From contig NZ_CP116477.1 in NCBI RefSeq assembly GCF_028335745.1, forward strand, positions 3,286,001 to 3,350,000: 64,000 nucleotides of DNA, given 5' to 3'. The translations under genes and the position numbers were made by a program. The notes under the pieces were generated by a model. The model ran no database searches. It was not told where the DNA came from and saw nothing but the letters and a program-made list of their open reading frames with translations. Positions 63,787 through 64,000 of this stretch are shown piece after piece. The stretch comes from Pectobacterium sp. A5351. Lineage in GTDB: Bacteria > Pseudomonadota > Gammaproteobacteria > Enterobacterales > Enterobacteriaceae. How positions within the stretch are numbered: position 1 is the first letter of the stretch; each line of letters begins with the position of its first letter.

Positions 63787-64000
63787 ATGATGCAAAGCAA
63801 TACCGCCCCATTGGGCATGGCGGTGGCACCTCATCATTTAGCCAGTGCCAGCGCATTAGCCATTCTGCGTGAGGGCGGGAACGCCATTGAAGCCATGGTC
63901 GCGGCAGCGGCAACCATTGCGGTGGTCTATCCACATATGAATGGCATCGGTGGCGACGGCTTCTGGCTGATTGTGCCGCCACACGGCGAACCTGTCGCCA
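63787..64000 (+). CDS. hpxW: Gamma-glutamyltransferase-family oxamate amidohydrolase, 5' part
   Basis: The frame opens at 63787 (MMQSNTAPLGMAVAPHHLAS) after AAGGAA and is cut by the window end after about 71 codons. ASALAILREGGNAIEAMVAA and YPHMNGIGGDGFWLIVPPHG are the classic N-terminal blocks of the Ntn-hydrolase gamma-glutamyltransferase family. In hpx clusters the family member HpxW hydrolyses oxamate. The upstream 200 bp hold its promoter and that of hpxU. Confidence 0.85.
   Translation, partial: MMQSNTAPLGMAVAPHHLASASALAILREGGNAIEAMVAAAATIAVVYPHMNGIGGDGFWLIVPPHGEPVA

Overview
The window looks like the chromosome of an enteric soft-rot bacterium, most likely Pectobacterium. This is inferred from the enterobacterial gene order on the right half (thrW-proA-proB-crl-frsA-gpt-pepD-dinB, then dpaA-yafJ-gmhA-fadE), from the methionine-salvage and purine-catabolism clusters, and from ERIC repeats. 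No rRNA or species marker is present, so the species is not fixed.

Left part (1 to about 30.2 kb) is accessory DNA stacked at the 3' end of the tRNA-Thr(CGT) gene thrW (30224-30299, minus strand). A 46-bp copy of the thrW 3' end recurs perfectly at 5175-5220 and bounds a 25-kb island (5.2-30.2 kb) with its own tyrosine integrase at 5385. Left of the distal copy lies a second unit with another P4-type integrase (3785-4999). Beyond that is a set of co-directional tyrosine recombinase genes (1-3255) that resembles the recombinase trio of GInt-type islands.

The 25-kb island carries, from left to right: an AbiE toxin-antitoxin pair; a possible rolling-circle Rep with an AlpA regulator; and three 13-bp palindromes before an unknown gene. 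Next comes an 8.6-kb block that splits a XerC/D-like recombinase gene in two. This block is an insertion-sequence graveyard (IS3, IS110/IS1111, IS1, IS630 and IS5 relatives) that nevertheless holds two intact genes: an N6-adenine methylase fused to a specificity domain, and a convergent HNH-nuclease-like protein. After it follow RadC, a cysteine-peptidase-like protein, DUF2787, a divergent pair of Mu/Ner-type regulators with a small operon, a (ATAGCA)16 array, a fresh IS10-like insertion with a 9-bp target duplication, an unrecognised 488-residue protein and two tiny overlapping genes.

Right part (30.2-64 kb) is mostly core chromosome: proline synthesis (proBA), sigma-S cofactor crl, esterase frsA, purine salvage gpt, dipeptidase pepD, SOS polymerase dinB with a LexA box, envelope and lipid functions (dpaA, gmhA, fadE with a FadR-like site) and yajD. 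A full methionine-salvage set (mtnK/mtnA, mtnBCD/mtnE, then an omega-amidase) has MetJ-type boxes in both divergent promoters. An AT-rich three-gene cassette (2-oxoglutarate dioxygenase, SDR dehydrogenase, LysE exporter) at 54.7-56.7 kb interrupts the core and may make and export a modified amino acid. The window ends in an allantoate/oxamate nitrogen-scavenging cluster (ABC transporter, hpxJ, hpxK, RpiR regulator, start of hpxW) with a sigma-54 promoter and distant NtrC-like sites. Two copies of a dispersed repeat (49.9 and 62.5 kb) share four hairpins with five compensatory base-pair changes, which points to selection on structure.
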